DNA of 64,000 bases, from the NCBI RefSeq assembly GCF_004801395.1, contig NZ_SSOA01000001.1, positions 434,001 to 498,000 of the forward strand, given 5' to 3'. The notes under the pieces are model-generated. The model searched no databases, was not told the DNA's origin, and was given only the letters and a program-made list of their open reading frames with translations. Of this stretch, positions 28,836 to 37,150 are shown piece by piece; the stretch's first letter is position 1, and every line of letters begins with the position of its first letter. This DNA comes from Gillisella terrae. GTDB taxonomy: Bacteria > Pseudomonadota > Alphaproteobacteria > Rhizobiales > Rhizobiaceae. The translations under genes were made by a program, and so were the position numbers.

Positions 28836-29717
28836 ATGTCCATCGTGAGCGAAATTCGTTTTTTTGTCAGCGCCACCGAACAGCAGACCAATCGTATTCT
28901 GGATCTGATGAGCTTTGAATTTGGTGAAGAGGATTTCGCCATCGCCACCACGGAAGTGGATGAGAAAAACGATGTCTGGGAGGCATCCATTTATCTCATG
29001 ATCGAAGATGAAGGTGATGTGCTGGCGCGCGTGCAGTCGGCGCTTGCTGAAGAGTTTCCGGATCTGCCGGTGCAGCGCGAAGTGATTCCTGATATCGATT
29101 GGATTGCCAAATCGCTCGAAGGTTTGACGCCAGTGCGGGCAGGGCGCTTTCTGGTGCATGGTTCGCACGATAGGGACAAGGTGCAGGTCAATGATCTGGC
29201 CATCGAGATTGATGCGGGGCAGGCTTTTGGCACCGGCCATCATGGCACCACGGCTGGTTGTCTTGAAATGATCGACAGCGTGGTGCGCTCACGCAAGATC
29301 CGCAATGCTCTGGATCTGGGCACCGGCAGCGGCGTGCTGGCCATTGCCGTGCGCAAGCTTTTGCCTGTGCCGGTTCTGGCCACGGATATTGATCCGATCG
29401 CAGTGCGCGTTGCTGCTGAAAATGGCGTTCGCAACGGTGTTCCGAATGGAATCGAATTTCGCACCGCGCCCGGATTCCATTCGACAGCCTTTTCTAAATA
29501 TGGCCCGTTTGATTTGATTATCGCCAATATTCTGGCGCGCCCTTTGATGAAAATGGCACCGCAACTGGTCAATCATCTGGCACCGGGCGGTTCCGTGATT
29601 CTCTCTGGCATTTTGGCAGCGCAGCGCTGGAAGGTGATTGCGGCCTATAATGGCGCTGGCCTCAAACATGTCCGCACCATCTGGCGCAATGGCTGGGTAA
29701 CGATTCACCTGCAATAA
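28836..29717 (+). CDS. prmA: Ribosomal protein L11 methyltransferase
   Basis: An S-adenosylmethionine-dependent enzyme of 293 residues that trimethylates ribosomal protein L11. It has an N-terminal substrate-recognition domain (to about 120) and then the Rossmann methyltransferase domain. Characteristic motifs are QAFGTGHHGTTAGCLEMID, the SAM loop DLGTGSGVLAIA (about 160-171) and IIANILARPLMKMAP (the NxxA/P-type motif). The gene is single, with terminator 29808-29840 about 90 bp after its stop. Confidence 0.93.
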   Translation: MSIVSEIRFFVSATEQQTNRILDLMSFEFGEEDFAIATTEVDEKNDVWEASIYLMIEDEGDVLARVQSALAEEFPDLPVQREVIPDIDWIAKSLEGLTPVRAGRFLVHGSHDRDKVQVNDLAIEIDAGQAFGTGHHGTTAGCLEMIDSVVRSRKIRNALDLGTGSGVLAIAVRKLLPVPVLATDIDPIAVRVAAENGVRNGVPNGIEFRTAPGFHSTAFSKYGPFDLIIANILARPLMKMAPQLVNHLAPGGSVILSGILAAQRWKVIAAYNGAGLKHVRTIWRNGWVTIHLQ

Positions 29718-29807
29718 GCGGGGCTTTGGCCGTGGGTGCGCCAGCACGGCGGCGCGCCTCTATATTGTTGCAGCAGATTAAAAGTGTTGCAGCGCCGTGC
29801 AGAACGC

Positions 29808-29840
29808 AAAAAAGGCGACATCAATGATGTCGCCTTTTTT
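29808..29840. terminator. Bidirectional terminator behind prmA
   Basis: An A-run, the stem GGCGACATCA/TGATGTCGCC, then a T-run. The structure is symmetrical, so it can stop transcripts from both directions. The 40 bp before it (GCAGCAGATTAAAAGTG...) resemble the flank of palindromic repeat copy A. Confidence 0.9.
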
Positions 29841-29928
29841 CTTCGATCAGGTTTCCCTGATCACCCGCGAGCCTTGGGAGGATAGCTCAAGCAGGTCTCG
29901 TATTTTTAAAACTGGAATTGTCGTGCTA

Positions 29929-30084
29929 TCAGATCGCAGCGCGAACGGATGTGTTGCGCACGGTGCCTGGGCGGCCTGCGCCAGCAAGAATATCACGAGA
30001 CAGCGACGACGCACCGTTCAGCCCAATCTGGCGGCCGTGCGGCATAGCGCGGGTCGGAGAGGTTGTGCGGATCGGGCTGGTCAT
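29929..30084 (-). CDS. Possible small basic protein (weak)
   Basis: A 51-codon frame starting MTSPIRTTSPTRAMPHGRQ and rich in R, S, T and G. AAGAGA lies about six bases before the ATG, and a bidirectional terminator lies about 90 bp beyond the stop. No family is recognised and there is no membrane segment. It may be a real small ORF, a small RNA locus or chance. Confidence 0.25.
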   Translation of the reverse strand: MTSPIRTTSPTRAMPHGRQIGLNGASSLSRDILAGAGRPGTVRNTSVRAAI

Positions 30085-30399
30085 CGTTTTTCTCTTGATT
30101 TCATTTGAAGTGATATGTTGCGGTGCTTCTAACGTGTTGCGCTGCATTATCCTAGAGATTTGATGGAATGGTAGCTATGCGTTTGATGCATACTTAAATG
30201 CCAGTTCAGCCTGTTTTTGGTCAAAAATCTGTCACAATCTGTCATGGCGTCTGACGTGAGCCCATATGTTATGCAAAATCCTCAAACGCCGCTTGCAGCC
30301 GATGCGCCAATGCCCCAGCCGATGCAGTAATGCCATTGGCGAGCGGATATTTGGCATGATGCGCTATGGTATCTTTCAGTTTATGGGGCGCATGGCGCT

Positions 30400-30433
30400 G
30401 TAATCGATTCCGATTCAAGGAATTATGCAGTAG
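30400..30433. repeat. Palindromic repeat family 2, copy C
   Basis: GTAATCGATTCCGATTCAAGG followed by AATTATGCAGTAG: the right half and core of the repeat. The left arm is truncated. Confidence 0.7.
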
Positions 30434-30468
30434 GCTGTTTTTAGTTTTGATTGTGTCGAGCAGGTCTT

Positions 30469-32307
30469 ATGTTTCAATCTTTTGACGTCACCTCCACCCC
30501 TCAATTTGGCAAGGCGCGAGTCGAGGCCTTGCGTGAGCGGTTCGCAGCCCTCGGTATTGACGGGTTTCTTGTACCACGCGCTGACGAATATCAGGGCGAA
30601 TACGTGCCTGCCTGTGCCGAGCGCATATCGTGGCTGACAGGGTTTACCGGCTCTGCGGGCGAGGTTTTGGTCACCGCGCAGCAGGCGGTGGTTTTTGTGG
30701 ATGGCCGCTATGTGACGCAGGTGCGCCAACAGGTGGATCTGGAGGTGTTTACGCCGGGCGATCTGATTGATGAACCACCGGCAAAATGGATTCCCGCCCA
30801 CGCCCCGAAGGGTTTTCGTCTTGGCATTGATCCATGGATGCACACCGTTTCGCAGGTGACACGGCTTGAAAAGGCCGTTGCGTCTATTGGTGGTACATTG
30901 GTTATGGTGGCGGAAAACCCGCTGGATGCCGTGTGGACAGACCAGCCAGAGCCGCCTCTGGGAGCCGTCAGTATCCAGCCTCTGTCGGCGGCAGGCGTCG
31001 AAGCCTCGGATAAAATTGCAAAAATTGCGCAGGATTTGCGAAACAGCCAACACGATGCCGTGCTGATTACCGATCCATCGTCGGTGGCGTGGATTTTCAA
31101 TATCCGTGGCGCGGACGTGCCGCATACGCCCCATCCTCTGGCGCGGGCGATCATTTATGCAAACAGTAAGGCCGATCTGTTTCTGGATAAGCGCAAGACC
31201 AATCTGGAGGTTTCGGCCTATCTGGCACCTCTGGCCACCCAGCAAGACCCCAAGGACTTCATTGCTATTCTGGGTAACTTTGCCAAGAGCGGGGCGTCGA
31301 TTGTGATCGACCCGGACTTGGCACCATCCGCGCTTCATCTTCTGGTGTCGAGCCAGGGCGGCAAGGTGGTGGATGGCAGCGACCCCGCCAAGCTGGGCAG
31401 GGCTGTCAAAAACATGGTGGAGCTGAACGGCTCGGCGGCTGCCCATCTGCAAGATGGCGTGGCCGTGGTGGAGTTTCTCAGCTGGCTCGATCAGCAGCCA
31501 GCGGGCAGCGTGACGGAAATTGGTGCCACCAAGGCGCTGGAAGCGGCGCGCACGCGGGTGGGGGAGCGCATGCAAAATCCCTTGCGCGATATCTCGTTTG
31601 ATACCATTGCCGGTGCCGGTGAGCATGCCGCTATCATGCATTATCGGGTGACAACCGACACTGATCGGCCGCTCAACGCTGGCGAAATGTTTCTGATTGA
31701 TTCCGGCGCGCAATATGTCAACGGCACCACGGATATCACCCGCACCGTGGCCGTGGGCGCAATTGGGCCGGAAGAGAAGCGCTTCTTCACGCTTGTTTTG
31801 AAGGGCATGATTGCCATTAGCACGGCAAAATTCCCGAAGGGTGCGCGCGGATGCGATCTTGATCCCCTGGCGCGCATTGCCTTGTGGAAGGCCGGTGCCG
31901 ATTTTGCCCATGGTACGGGGCACGGTGTCGGCTCCTTCCTGTCAGTGCATGAAGGACCGCAGCGGATTTCACGCTTGTCGACACAAGAACTGTTGCCCGG
32001 CATGATTCTGTCGAATGAACCCGGTTATTACCGCCCCGGCTTTTTTGGCATCCGCATTGAAAATCTGGTGTATGTGCGTGATCTGGAACCTGTTGAGGGC
32101 GGAGATCAGGACATGATGAGTTTTGAAACGCTCACCTTTGTGCCAATTGATCGTCAATTGATTATCGAGTCCTTGCTGACCCGCGAGGAAGTGCGTTGGC
32201 TGGATGACTATCACGCCCGCACGCGCGAAGAACTGATGCCGCTGTTGGTTGATGAAGACGCCCGCCAATGGCTGATCAAGGCAACCGAGCCGCTTAACCG
32301 CGTGTGA
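30469..32307 (+). CDS. Xaa-Pro aminopeptidase (aminopeptidase P, M24B)
   Basis: A 612-residue metallopeptidase that removes an N-terminal residue before proline. It has the three-domain layout of the long eukaryote-like aminopeptidase P: two creatinase-like N-terminal domains (to about 310), then the pita-bread domain. Dinuclear metal ligands can be read in LIDSGAQYVNGTTDITRTVA (two Asp), GTGHGVGSFLSVHEGP (His), NEPGYYRPGFFGIRIENLV (Glu and Glu). ATG 30469 is preceded by GAGCAGG. A C-terminal M24_C-like extension runs from about 545. Confidence 0.92.
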   Translation: MFQSFDVTSTPQFGKARVEALRERFAALGIDGFLVPRADEYQGEYVPACAERISWLTGFTGSAGEVLVTAQQAVVFVDGRYVTQVRQQVDLEVFTPGDLIDEPPAKWIPAHAPKGFRLGIDPWMHTVSQVTRLEKAVASIGGTLVMVAENPLDAVWTDQPEPPLGAVSIQPLSAAGVEASDKIAKIAQDLRNSQHDAVLITDPSSVAWIFNIRGADVPHTPHPLARAIIYANSKADLFLDKRKTNLEVSAYLAPLATQQDPKDFIAILGNFAKSGASIVIDPDLAPSALHLLVSSQGGKVVDGSDPAKLGRAVKNMVELNGSAAAHLQDGVAVVEFLSWLDQQPAGSVTEIGATKALEAARTRVGERMQNPLRDISFDTIAGAGEHAAIMHYRVTTDTDRPLNAGEMFLIDSGAQYVNGTTDITRTVAVGAIGPEEKRFFTLVLKGMIAISTAKFPKGARGCDLDPLARIALWKAGADFAHGTGHGVGSFLSVHEGPQRISRLSTQELLPGMILSNEPGYYRPGFFGIRIENLVYVRDLEPVEGGDQDMMSFETLTFVPIDRQLIIESLLTREEVRWLDDYHARTREELMPLLVDEDARQWLIKATEPLNRV

Positions 32308-32311
32308 ATGG

Positions 32312-32365
32312 TGTTGCGCAACGTCAGGCCGATGTTGCGCAACGTCAGGCATTGTCTGGCGTTGC
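32312..32365. repeat. Tandem 21-bp repeat and hairpin behind pepP
   Basis: The 18-mer TGTTGCGCAACGTCAGGC occurs at 32312 and 32333, a 21-bp period. The second copy pairs with the downstream CTGGCGTTGC to form a hairpin (about 32338-32365, one G-U pair). It begins five bases after the pepP stop. Confidence 0.75.
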
Positions 32366-32381
32366 GAACTTACACCTTCAT

Positions 32382-32433
32382 CTGCTGCATAATGTGAGCC
32401 TTAAATCGATTCCGATTTAAGCAATTATGCCGC
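32382..32433. repeat. Palindromic repeat family 2, copy D
   Basis: CTGCTGCATAATGTGAGCC, then TTAAATCGATTCCGATTTAA, then GCAATTATGCCGCC. This is the most symmetrical core of the family. It overlaps the region just beyond the 32436 stop. Confidence 0.78.
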
Positions 32434-32435
32434 CA

Positions 32436-32645
32436 TCAGCGTGGATGCAGGCTACGGTCTTTGCTTTCACGCATGGCTTCATCAAGAGCAATTTCCAGCA
32501 GATAGCTCAGCATCTCATAGCGTCCCTGGGTGGATGCTTTGATCAGCATTTGCAGATCCTCGGCGATCTGGTGAATGGGATCAGGTGCATTCTCCTGATC
32601 CTTTCCGCCTTGGATAATCGCTAGTTTATGGCTCTGATGATTCAT
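32436..32645 (-). CDS. Small conserved-looking hypothetical protein
   Basis: 69 residues, starting MNHQSHKLAIIQGGKDQEN. A strong Shine-Dalgarno GGAAGGGAC precedes ATG 32645. The middle (HQIAEDLQMLIKASTQGRYEMLSYLLEIALDEAM) looks like two amphipathic helices. There is no signal peptide or metal motif. The good ribosome site and helix content support a real gene; the function is unknown. It may be a small regulatory or adaptor protein. Confidence 0.7.
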   Translation of the reverse strand: MNHQSHKLAIIQGGKDQENAPDPIHQIAEDLQMLIKASTQGRYEMLSYLLEIALDEAMRESKDRSLHPR

Positions 32646-32887
32646 CGTGCACGTCCCTTCCAACAGTCTCAAACAGCAAAGTTCCCGCTATATGATTCTA
32701 CTTTAGGTTTTTAATATTATGTGTAGCTGATGAACAATGTAACCCTGTAAATGGAGGGTTCCGGCACTTTTATGTGTCAATTGAGTGTTTTGTCTCGCTG
32801 TGTTGCAACGATAATGCGTCAAAAAGACACGTAATACGAGAATATCTTCAAGGTTTCTCAGAGCAATGCGGTTTTCGGACCAACGTC
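32646..32887. promoter_or_regulatory. Upstream region of the 69-residue protein gene
   Basis: About 240 bp, AT-rich at 32695-32830, between the small gene and RIME-like copy 3. It probably holds the promoter of the minus-strand small gene. No other gene is seen. Confidence 0.35.
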
Positions 32888-32987
32888 TAGAGTCTGTCAG
32901 GTTCAGATTGAACCAGACAGACTCTAATATTCTTCATTTTCGTTTGTCTATTCGGGAAAACTGGATTCCAATTTTCCCTGACAAACT
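32888..32987 (-). repeat. RIME-like 100-bp double-hairpin repeat, copy 3 (after azlD)
   Basis: On the minus strand it begins right after the azlD TAG stop (AGTTTGTCAGGG). It has both palindromes: GTTTGTC...GACAAAC, and the perfect-ended AGAGTCTGTC...GACAGACTCT. Same length as copies 1 and 2. Confidence 0.88.
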
Positions 32988-33296
32988 CTAAAGAAACAGG
33001 TGGCGTAGCAGCACGGCCGTGCCCCAACCACACAACAGCATGGGAATGAACGAGAACCGCAACCCCACCAGAAGTCCAACCACCATGGCGATTTTGACTT
33101 CCAGACCGCCTGCATAAAAGGCGGGAGCCACCAAGGTGGTGAGAACAGCGGCAGGCACGGCATTCAGGGCCGCATCAACCCGCGGCGGAATGGATTTAAG
33201 GCGGCTGATGATCAGGTGGCCGCCTGCGCGCGTGGCATAGGTGGCAACGGCGGCAGCCAGAATGATCATCATCATATGGGTGTCGATGTTCAACAT
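32988..33296 (-). CDS. azlD: AzlD family branched-chain amino acid export subunit
   Basis: A small membrane protein of 102 residues with about four hydrophobic stretches (MMMIILAAAVATYATRAGG, VLTTLVAPAFYAGG, IAMVVGLLVGLRF, IPMLLCGWGTAVLL). This is the AzlD partner of AzlC, together forming an amino-acid exporter. Its ATG overlaps the azlC stop (TAATG), so the two are translationally coupled. The last codons run directly into RIME-like copy 3, which may supply the TAG stop. Confidence 0.85.
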   Translation of the reverse strand: MLNIDTHMMMIILAAAVATYATRAGGHLIISRLKSIPPRVDAALNAVPAAVLTTLVAPAFYAGGLEVKIAMVVGLLVGLRFSFIPMLLCGWGTAVLLRHLFL

Positions 33297-34006
33297 TATT
33301 CGACAATCTCCGCTGCGGTCGGAATGCCTGTGGTCTTTGGAGGTGGCAGCAGGGCGGCGGTGATAATACCTGCCAGTGCGCCGAGGCTGACATGCCACGG
33401 GGAGCCGACAATCTGGATGGCAACAATCGAAGCGACAGCGCTAACCGCTACAGTGATGACAAAATTGGGCCTGCGGCGAAAGCCGAGTACGCTGCCCATG
33501 AAGTAAACCGGCAGCAACACATCAAGGCCCAGATTTTTAGGATCGCCCACCATGCTGCTGAACACGGCCCCAATGGCGCTGAAAGCGACCCATGGAACGT
33601 AGATTGCCAGTGCGAAACCCATATACCAGCCAAATGAAACGGTATTGCCTTTTTCGCTATGCTTGATGGTTTCGGCAAATTGCGGGTCGGTCATAAAGAA
33701 GAAGGCGATGGCTTTTTGTGTGCCGCTCAGCGCTTTGAAATAAGGCCCGATCGCTGCCGAATAGAGGATGTGGCGAAAATTGACGGCAAAGACCGACAGC
33801 ACAATCAACCATGCGGGCACGTTATGACCAAACAGCTCAATGCCCACCAATTGGCTGGCACCTGCGAAAATGGTGGCGCTGGTGAGGGCGGCCTCCAGCA
33901 CGGTTTGGCCGTTGGCCGCTGCCACCGCGCCAAACAGGGCCGCAAACGGCAAGGATGAAAGTGTCACGGGCAAGCTCTGGCGTGCGCCGCTGAAAAAGTC
34001 TGACAT
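33296..34006 (-). CDS. azlC: AzlC family branched-chain amino acid permease
   Basis: A 236-residue inner-membrane protein with seven or eight hydrophobic segments and the family text LPVTLSSLPFAALFGAVAAANG, ATIFAGASQLVGIELFG and FRHILYSAAIGPYF. AzlC with AzlD exports branched-chain amino acids or analogues in characterised cases; the true substrate here is unknown. It forms an operon with azlD. Confidence 0.88.
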   Translation of the reverse strand: MSDFFSGARQSLPVTLSSLPFAALFGAVAAANGQTVLEAALTSATIFAGASQLVGIELFGHNVPAWLIVLSVFAVNFRHILYSAAIGPYFKALSGTQKAIAFFFMTDPQFAETIKHSEKGNTVSFGWYMGFALAIYVPWVAFSAIGAVFSSMVGDPKNLGLDVLLPVYFMGSVLGFRRRPNFVITVAVSAVASIVAIQIVGSPWHVSLGALAGIITAALLPPPKTTGIPTAAEIVE

Positions 34007-34170
34007 GGCGTGGTCCTGAAGTATTTTCGTGGTGGCTTATGACACCTGACGTTGATAGGCAAACCAATTAAGATGATGTTTCGGCTGAATTTCGCTGAAC
34101 GGCATGCAGCCTTTCAACGTCAGATTATCCGGAGGCTTCACGCAGCGCTTGAACAAAAGGAACGCCGTTT

Positions 34171-34419
34171 ATGACAAAGCCGATGTTTTCCAAAGAGGAA
34201 CTGGCCACCATGGTTGCCCGTGTTCAGCACCATTTGCTTGCTGAGCATGATGTGCAACTCGGTCGCTTTGAAGCGGAAAGCCTGATTGATTTCATGGCAA
34301 GCACCGTTGGGGTGCAATGCTACAATCGCGGTCTGCATGATGCACAGGCGCTGATGGCGGAGCAAATGGAACGTTTTAACGACGGCATCTTCCAGCTTGA
34401 ACGGGTGATGCCGAAATAG
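34171..34419 (+). CDS. DUF2164 family protein
   Basis: 82 residues, start MTKPMFSKEELATMV, with AAAGGAAC before the ATG. The pattern of an N-terminal helix, LAEHDVQLGRFEAESLIDFMAS and FYNRGLHDAQ-like text (QCYNRGLHDAQALM) fits DUF2164, whose role is not known. It is a single gene between azlC (divergent) and panB (convergent). Confidence 0.75.
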   Translation: MTKPMFSKEELATMVARVQHHLLAEHDVQLGRFEAESLIDFMASTVGVQCYNRGLHDAQALMAEQMERFNDGIFQLERVMPK

Positions 34420-34445
34420 GTGACCCGACGCCCGCGCTTGCCGTT

Positions 34446-35273
34446 TCAGTTCTTCGAGCGCGGCTTAAACGTATGTTCTGGTCCGGGAAAGTGTCGAGCC
34501 TTGACCTCTGCGGCATAGGTTTCCACAGCGGTTGAGATCACGCCTGCCAATTCGGCATAGTGTTTGACAAAGCGCGGCTTGAAGTCGTTGAAAAGCCCCA
34601 GCATGTCATCGGAGACGAGGATCTGACCATCGCAGGCTGGCGACGCGCCAATGCCAATGGTGGGAACCGTGAGGCTTTCAGAAATTGCGCGCGCCAAAGG
34701 CTCAACCGTGCCTTCAACGACAATGGCAAACGCGCCCGCGTCAGCAATGGCTTTCGCATCTCGGCGGATGGCGTCTGCTTCCGCATCGCTATGACCCTTG
34801 GAGCGATAGCCGCCAGAGGTGTTGACCTGCTGCGGCATGAGACCAACATGGCCGAGAACCGGCACACCGCGCTGGCTGAGAAAATGCACGGTTTCTGCCA
34901 TTTCCACCCCGCCTTCCAGCTTGATGCCATCGCAACCTGTTTCCTTCATCAGGCGGGCAGCATTGCGAAAGGCCTGTTCCTTGGATTCCTGATAGGAGCC
35001 AAACGGCATATCAACAATGACGCAGGCGCGGCTGACTCCGCGTAAAACCGCTTGCCCATGGGCAATCATCATCTCCATGGTCACGCCCACGGTGCTGTCC
35101 AGACCATACAGCACCATGCCGAGGCTATCGCCCACCAAAAGCAGATCGCAATGGCTATCGAGCAGCCGCGCCATCGGCGTTGTATAGGCGGTCAGAGACA
35201 CAATCGGCTGCTGACCTTTGAGGGCAGCAACGTCGCTGGGTGTCAGGCGCTTTTGGCGGGTTGGCGTGCTCAT
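34446..35273 (-). CDS. panB: 3-methyl-2-oxobutanoate hydroxymethyltransferase
   Basis: A cytoplasmic enzyme of 275 residues (usual length) using 5,10-methylenetetrahydrofolate to make ketopantoate, the first committed pantothenate step. Visible motifs: [33 protein letters not shown] (substrate and metal residues, quoted as [13 protein letters not shown]), ADMPFGSYQ-like [23 protein letters not shown] and [16 protein letters not shown]. It is downstream of panC with a 24-bp gap, in the same operon; the order panC-panB is the reverse of enterobacteria. Confidence 0.96.
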   Translation of the reverse strand: MSTPTRQKRLTPSDVAALKGQQPIVSLTAYTTPMARLLDSHCDLLLVGDSLGMVLYGLDSTVGVTMEMMIAHGQAVLRGVSRACVIVDMPFGSYQESKEQAFRNAARLMKETGCDGIKLEGGVEMAETVHFLSQRGVPVLGHVGLMPQQVNTSGGYRSKGHSDAEADAIRRDAKAIADAGAFAIVVEGTVEPLARAISESLTVPTIGIGASPACDGQILVSDDMLGLFNDFKPRFVKHYAELAGVISTAVETYAAEVKARHFPGPEHTFKPRSKN

Positions 35274-35297
35274 GGGGCGTTGTCTTTCTGAAGGTCG

Positions 35298-36158
35298 TCA
35301 AGCGTGGGGATGCGATGGGGTGATGACGCGATTGTCCAGCAGTTTTGTTGTGCCAAGCCGCACATAGAGCAGCACCAGAAACGGTTGATCCAGCCTGTCC
35401 AGCTTTTCCAGCGTGTGTGGATGGCGCACCGCCACCACCTCTGCATGAGCCAGAGGCTCGCGACCAATAAAGGCGGTGAGGGCGGCTTCCATTGCGTAAG
35501 GGTCGGTTATACCGCTGTGCGCAAGTTTTGCGGCCTCGTTCAACGCTTCGGGTACGATAACAGCGGCGGCGCGCTCAGCGGGGCTGAGATAGACGTTGCG
35601 CGATGAGCAGGCCAGCCCATCGGCCTCGCGTACAGTAGCAACCGGAACAATGCGCACATCTTGCGCCAAGTCCTCAACCATGCGGCGGATAATGGCCACT
35701 TGCTGATAGTCTTTTTCGCCAAAATAAGCGCTATCCGGCTGCACAATGTTGAAAAGCTTGGTTACCACAGTGGCAACGCCAGCAAAATGGCCGGGGCGTG
35801 CCTCGCCTTCCAGTTTGCTGCCCAGCTTTGGCAGGTCCACCACGGTGTCCATGGGCCGAGGATACATATCCTCAACGCCCGGCGCGAACAGATAATCGAC
35901 GCCAACAGCCTCCAGCATGGCGCTATCGCGGGCCAAATCGCGTGGATAGGCGGCCAGATCTTCGTTTTTGCCAAATTGCAGCGGGTTTACAAAGATGGAA
36001 ACAACCGTGATTGCATTCTCAGCGCGGGCCTTCGCCACCAGCGTCAGATGGCCTTCGTGCAGATAGCCCATGGTGGGCACAAAGCCGATGGTGCTTCCTT
36101 CACGCCGGTGGGGCGCAAGCCTTTGCCGCAGTTCGGCAATGCTGGTGATGGTTTGCAT
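35298..36158 (-). CDS. panC: Pantothenate synthetase
   Basis: A 286-residue class I adenylating ligase joining pantoate and beta-alanine. The HIGH-like site [14 protein letters not shown] (residues about 27-40), INPLQFG-like [33 protein letters not shown] and [13 protein letters not shown] are all present. GGAGGAGCC lies before ATG 36158, fixing the start. The order pncA, panC, panB on this strand ties together NAD salvage and CoA precursor synthesis. Confidence 0.96.
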   Translation of the reverse strand: MQTITSIAELRQRLAPHRREGSTIGFVPTMGYLHEGHLTLVAKARAENAITVVSIFVNPLQFGKNEDLAAYPRDLARDSAMLEAVGVDYLFAPGVEDMYPRPMDTVVDLPKLGSKLEGEARPGHFAGVATVVTKLFNIVQPDSAYFGEKDYQQVAIIRRMVEDLAQDVRIVPVATVREADGLACSSRNVYLSPAERAAAVIVPEALNEAAKLAHSGITDPYAMEAALTAFIGREPLAHAEVVAVRHPHTLEKLDRLDQPFLVLLYVRLGTTKLLDNRVITPSHPHA

Positions 36159-36242
36159 ATCGGCTCCTCCGATCCGTCTCACGCGCTGACATAATCGTTG
36201 AGGAACCGTAAATCAATGTCCTTGGGGTTGATGCATTTCCTA

Positions 36243-36887
36243 TCAAGCTTTGGGCGAATCTTGGCCGAGAACTGTGCTGCTGGTGATAACGTGCACGCCA
36301 TGGGATTGCATGTCGGCAATGGCAGCTTCCACCGTTTGTGGATCGATGCCGAGACTGGCATCCTGAATGAACCGCGTCGTGACACCCGGCAGCATCTCCA
36401 CGGCATCAAGGGCCGAAAACTTAACGCAAAAATCAGTCGCCAAGCCCGCAATATCCAGTTGAGTTACGCCTTTTTCCTGAAGATAGGTGTGAAGGCCGGT
36501 GGTGCTGGTTTGGTCATTGTCGCGAAAGGCCGAGTAGCTATCCACGTCAGGATTTTCGCCTTTTTTCTGAATATAATTAATGCGGCTGATGTTGAGGTCG
36601 GGGTGAAACTCGGCATCCTGTGTGCCTTGCACACAATGATCCGGCCACATCACTTGCTGCTTGCCGGAAAGCATGCCCATTTCAAAAGGCTGTTTGCCGG
36701 GATGCATGGAGGCAAAGCTGCCGTGGTTGGCGGGGTGCCAATCCTGTGAGGCCACAATCAGGTCGTAATGGCCGCTTGCCATCAGCGCATTGACGACTGG
36801 CACAATGGTGTCGCCAGCCGGGACGGGCAGGTTTCCGCCAGGGCAAAAGCCGTTTTGAATATCAATCAGCAAGAGGGCTTTCGTCAT
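36243..36887 (-). CDS. pncA: Nicotinamidase
   Basis: A 214-residue hydrolase converting nicotinamide to nicotinate for NAD salvage. The catalytic triad is D9 (LLLIDIQNGF), K109 and C154 (TDFCVKFSALDA); the metal site is D49, H51 and H84 (DWHPANHGS ... PDHC). A strong Shine-Dalgarno AAAGGAGA lies seven bases before ATG 36887. It lies 84 bp upstream of panC. Confidence 0.95.
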   Translation of the reverse strand: MTKALLLIDIQNGFCPGGNLPVPAGDTIVPVVNALMASGHYDLIVASQDWHPANHGSFASMHPGKQPFEMGMLSGKQQVMWPDHCVQGTQDAEFHPDLNISRINYIQKKGENPDVDSYSAFRDNDQTSTTGLHTYLQEKGVTQLDIAGLATDFCVKFSALDAVEMLPGVTTRFIQDASLGIDPQTVEAAIADMQSHGVHVITSSTVLGQDSPKA

Positions 36888-37150
36888 GCAATCTGTCTCC
36901 TTTGTCATGCTCTCAACATGGCAATGAAGACTGATGCGGGCAAGGGCAAAGCGTAAAAACCACCGTTTGGACCTCTTACAAGAACCTTTTTATTTTTATG
37001 GAACCTTTGCGCCGCCGCTGCGTTGGCAGAACACTATGCTTTATTTTTGAGGCATGATTTTCAGTCTGCATGACATCTGAAACGGGCTTGCCCTGCTTCG
37101 GCGGTTGTGCGGAAAATTTGCGCGTTGCGGTAAAGCTCAAGGGCATTTTT

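Larger units (their letters stand above)
29843..30468. other. Long intergenic region prmA to pepP
   Basis: About 625 bp. It contains one weakly supported minus-strand small frame (29929-30084) and palindromic repeat copy C (30400-30433). The rest holds no gene I can support. A regulatory RNA could be present but I cannot show it. Confidence 0.4.

Noticed and set aside
30415-31923. 502-codon open frame antisense to pepP
   Set aside because: Shadow of the aminopeptidase gene; no start signal or recognisable domain.
32312-32365. CRISPR array
   Set aside because: Only two adjacent 18-bp repeats with 3-bp spacing, no spacers and no cas genes.
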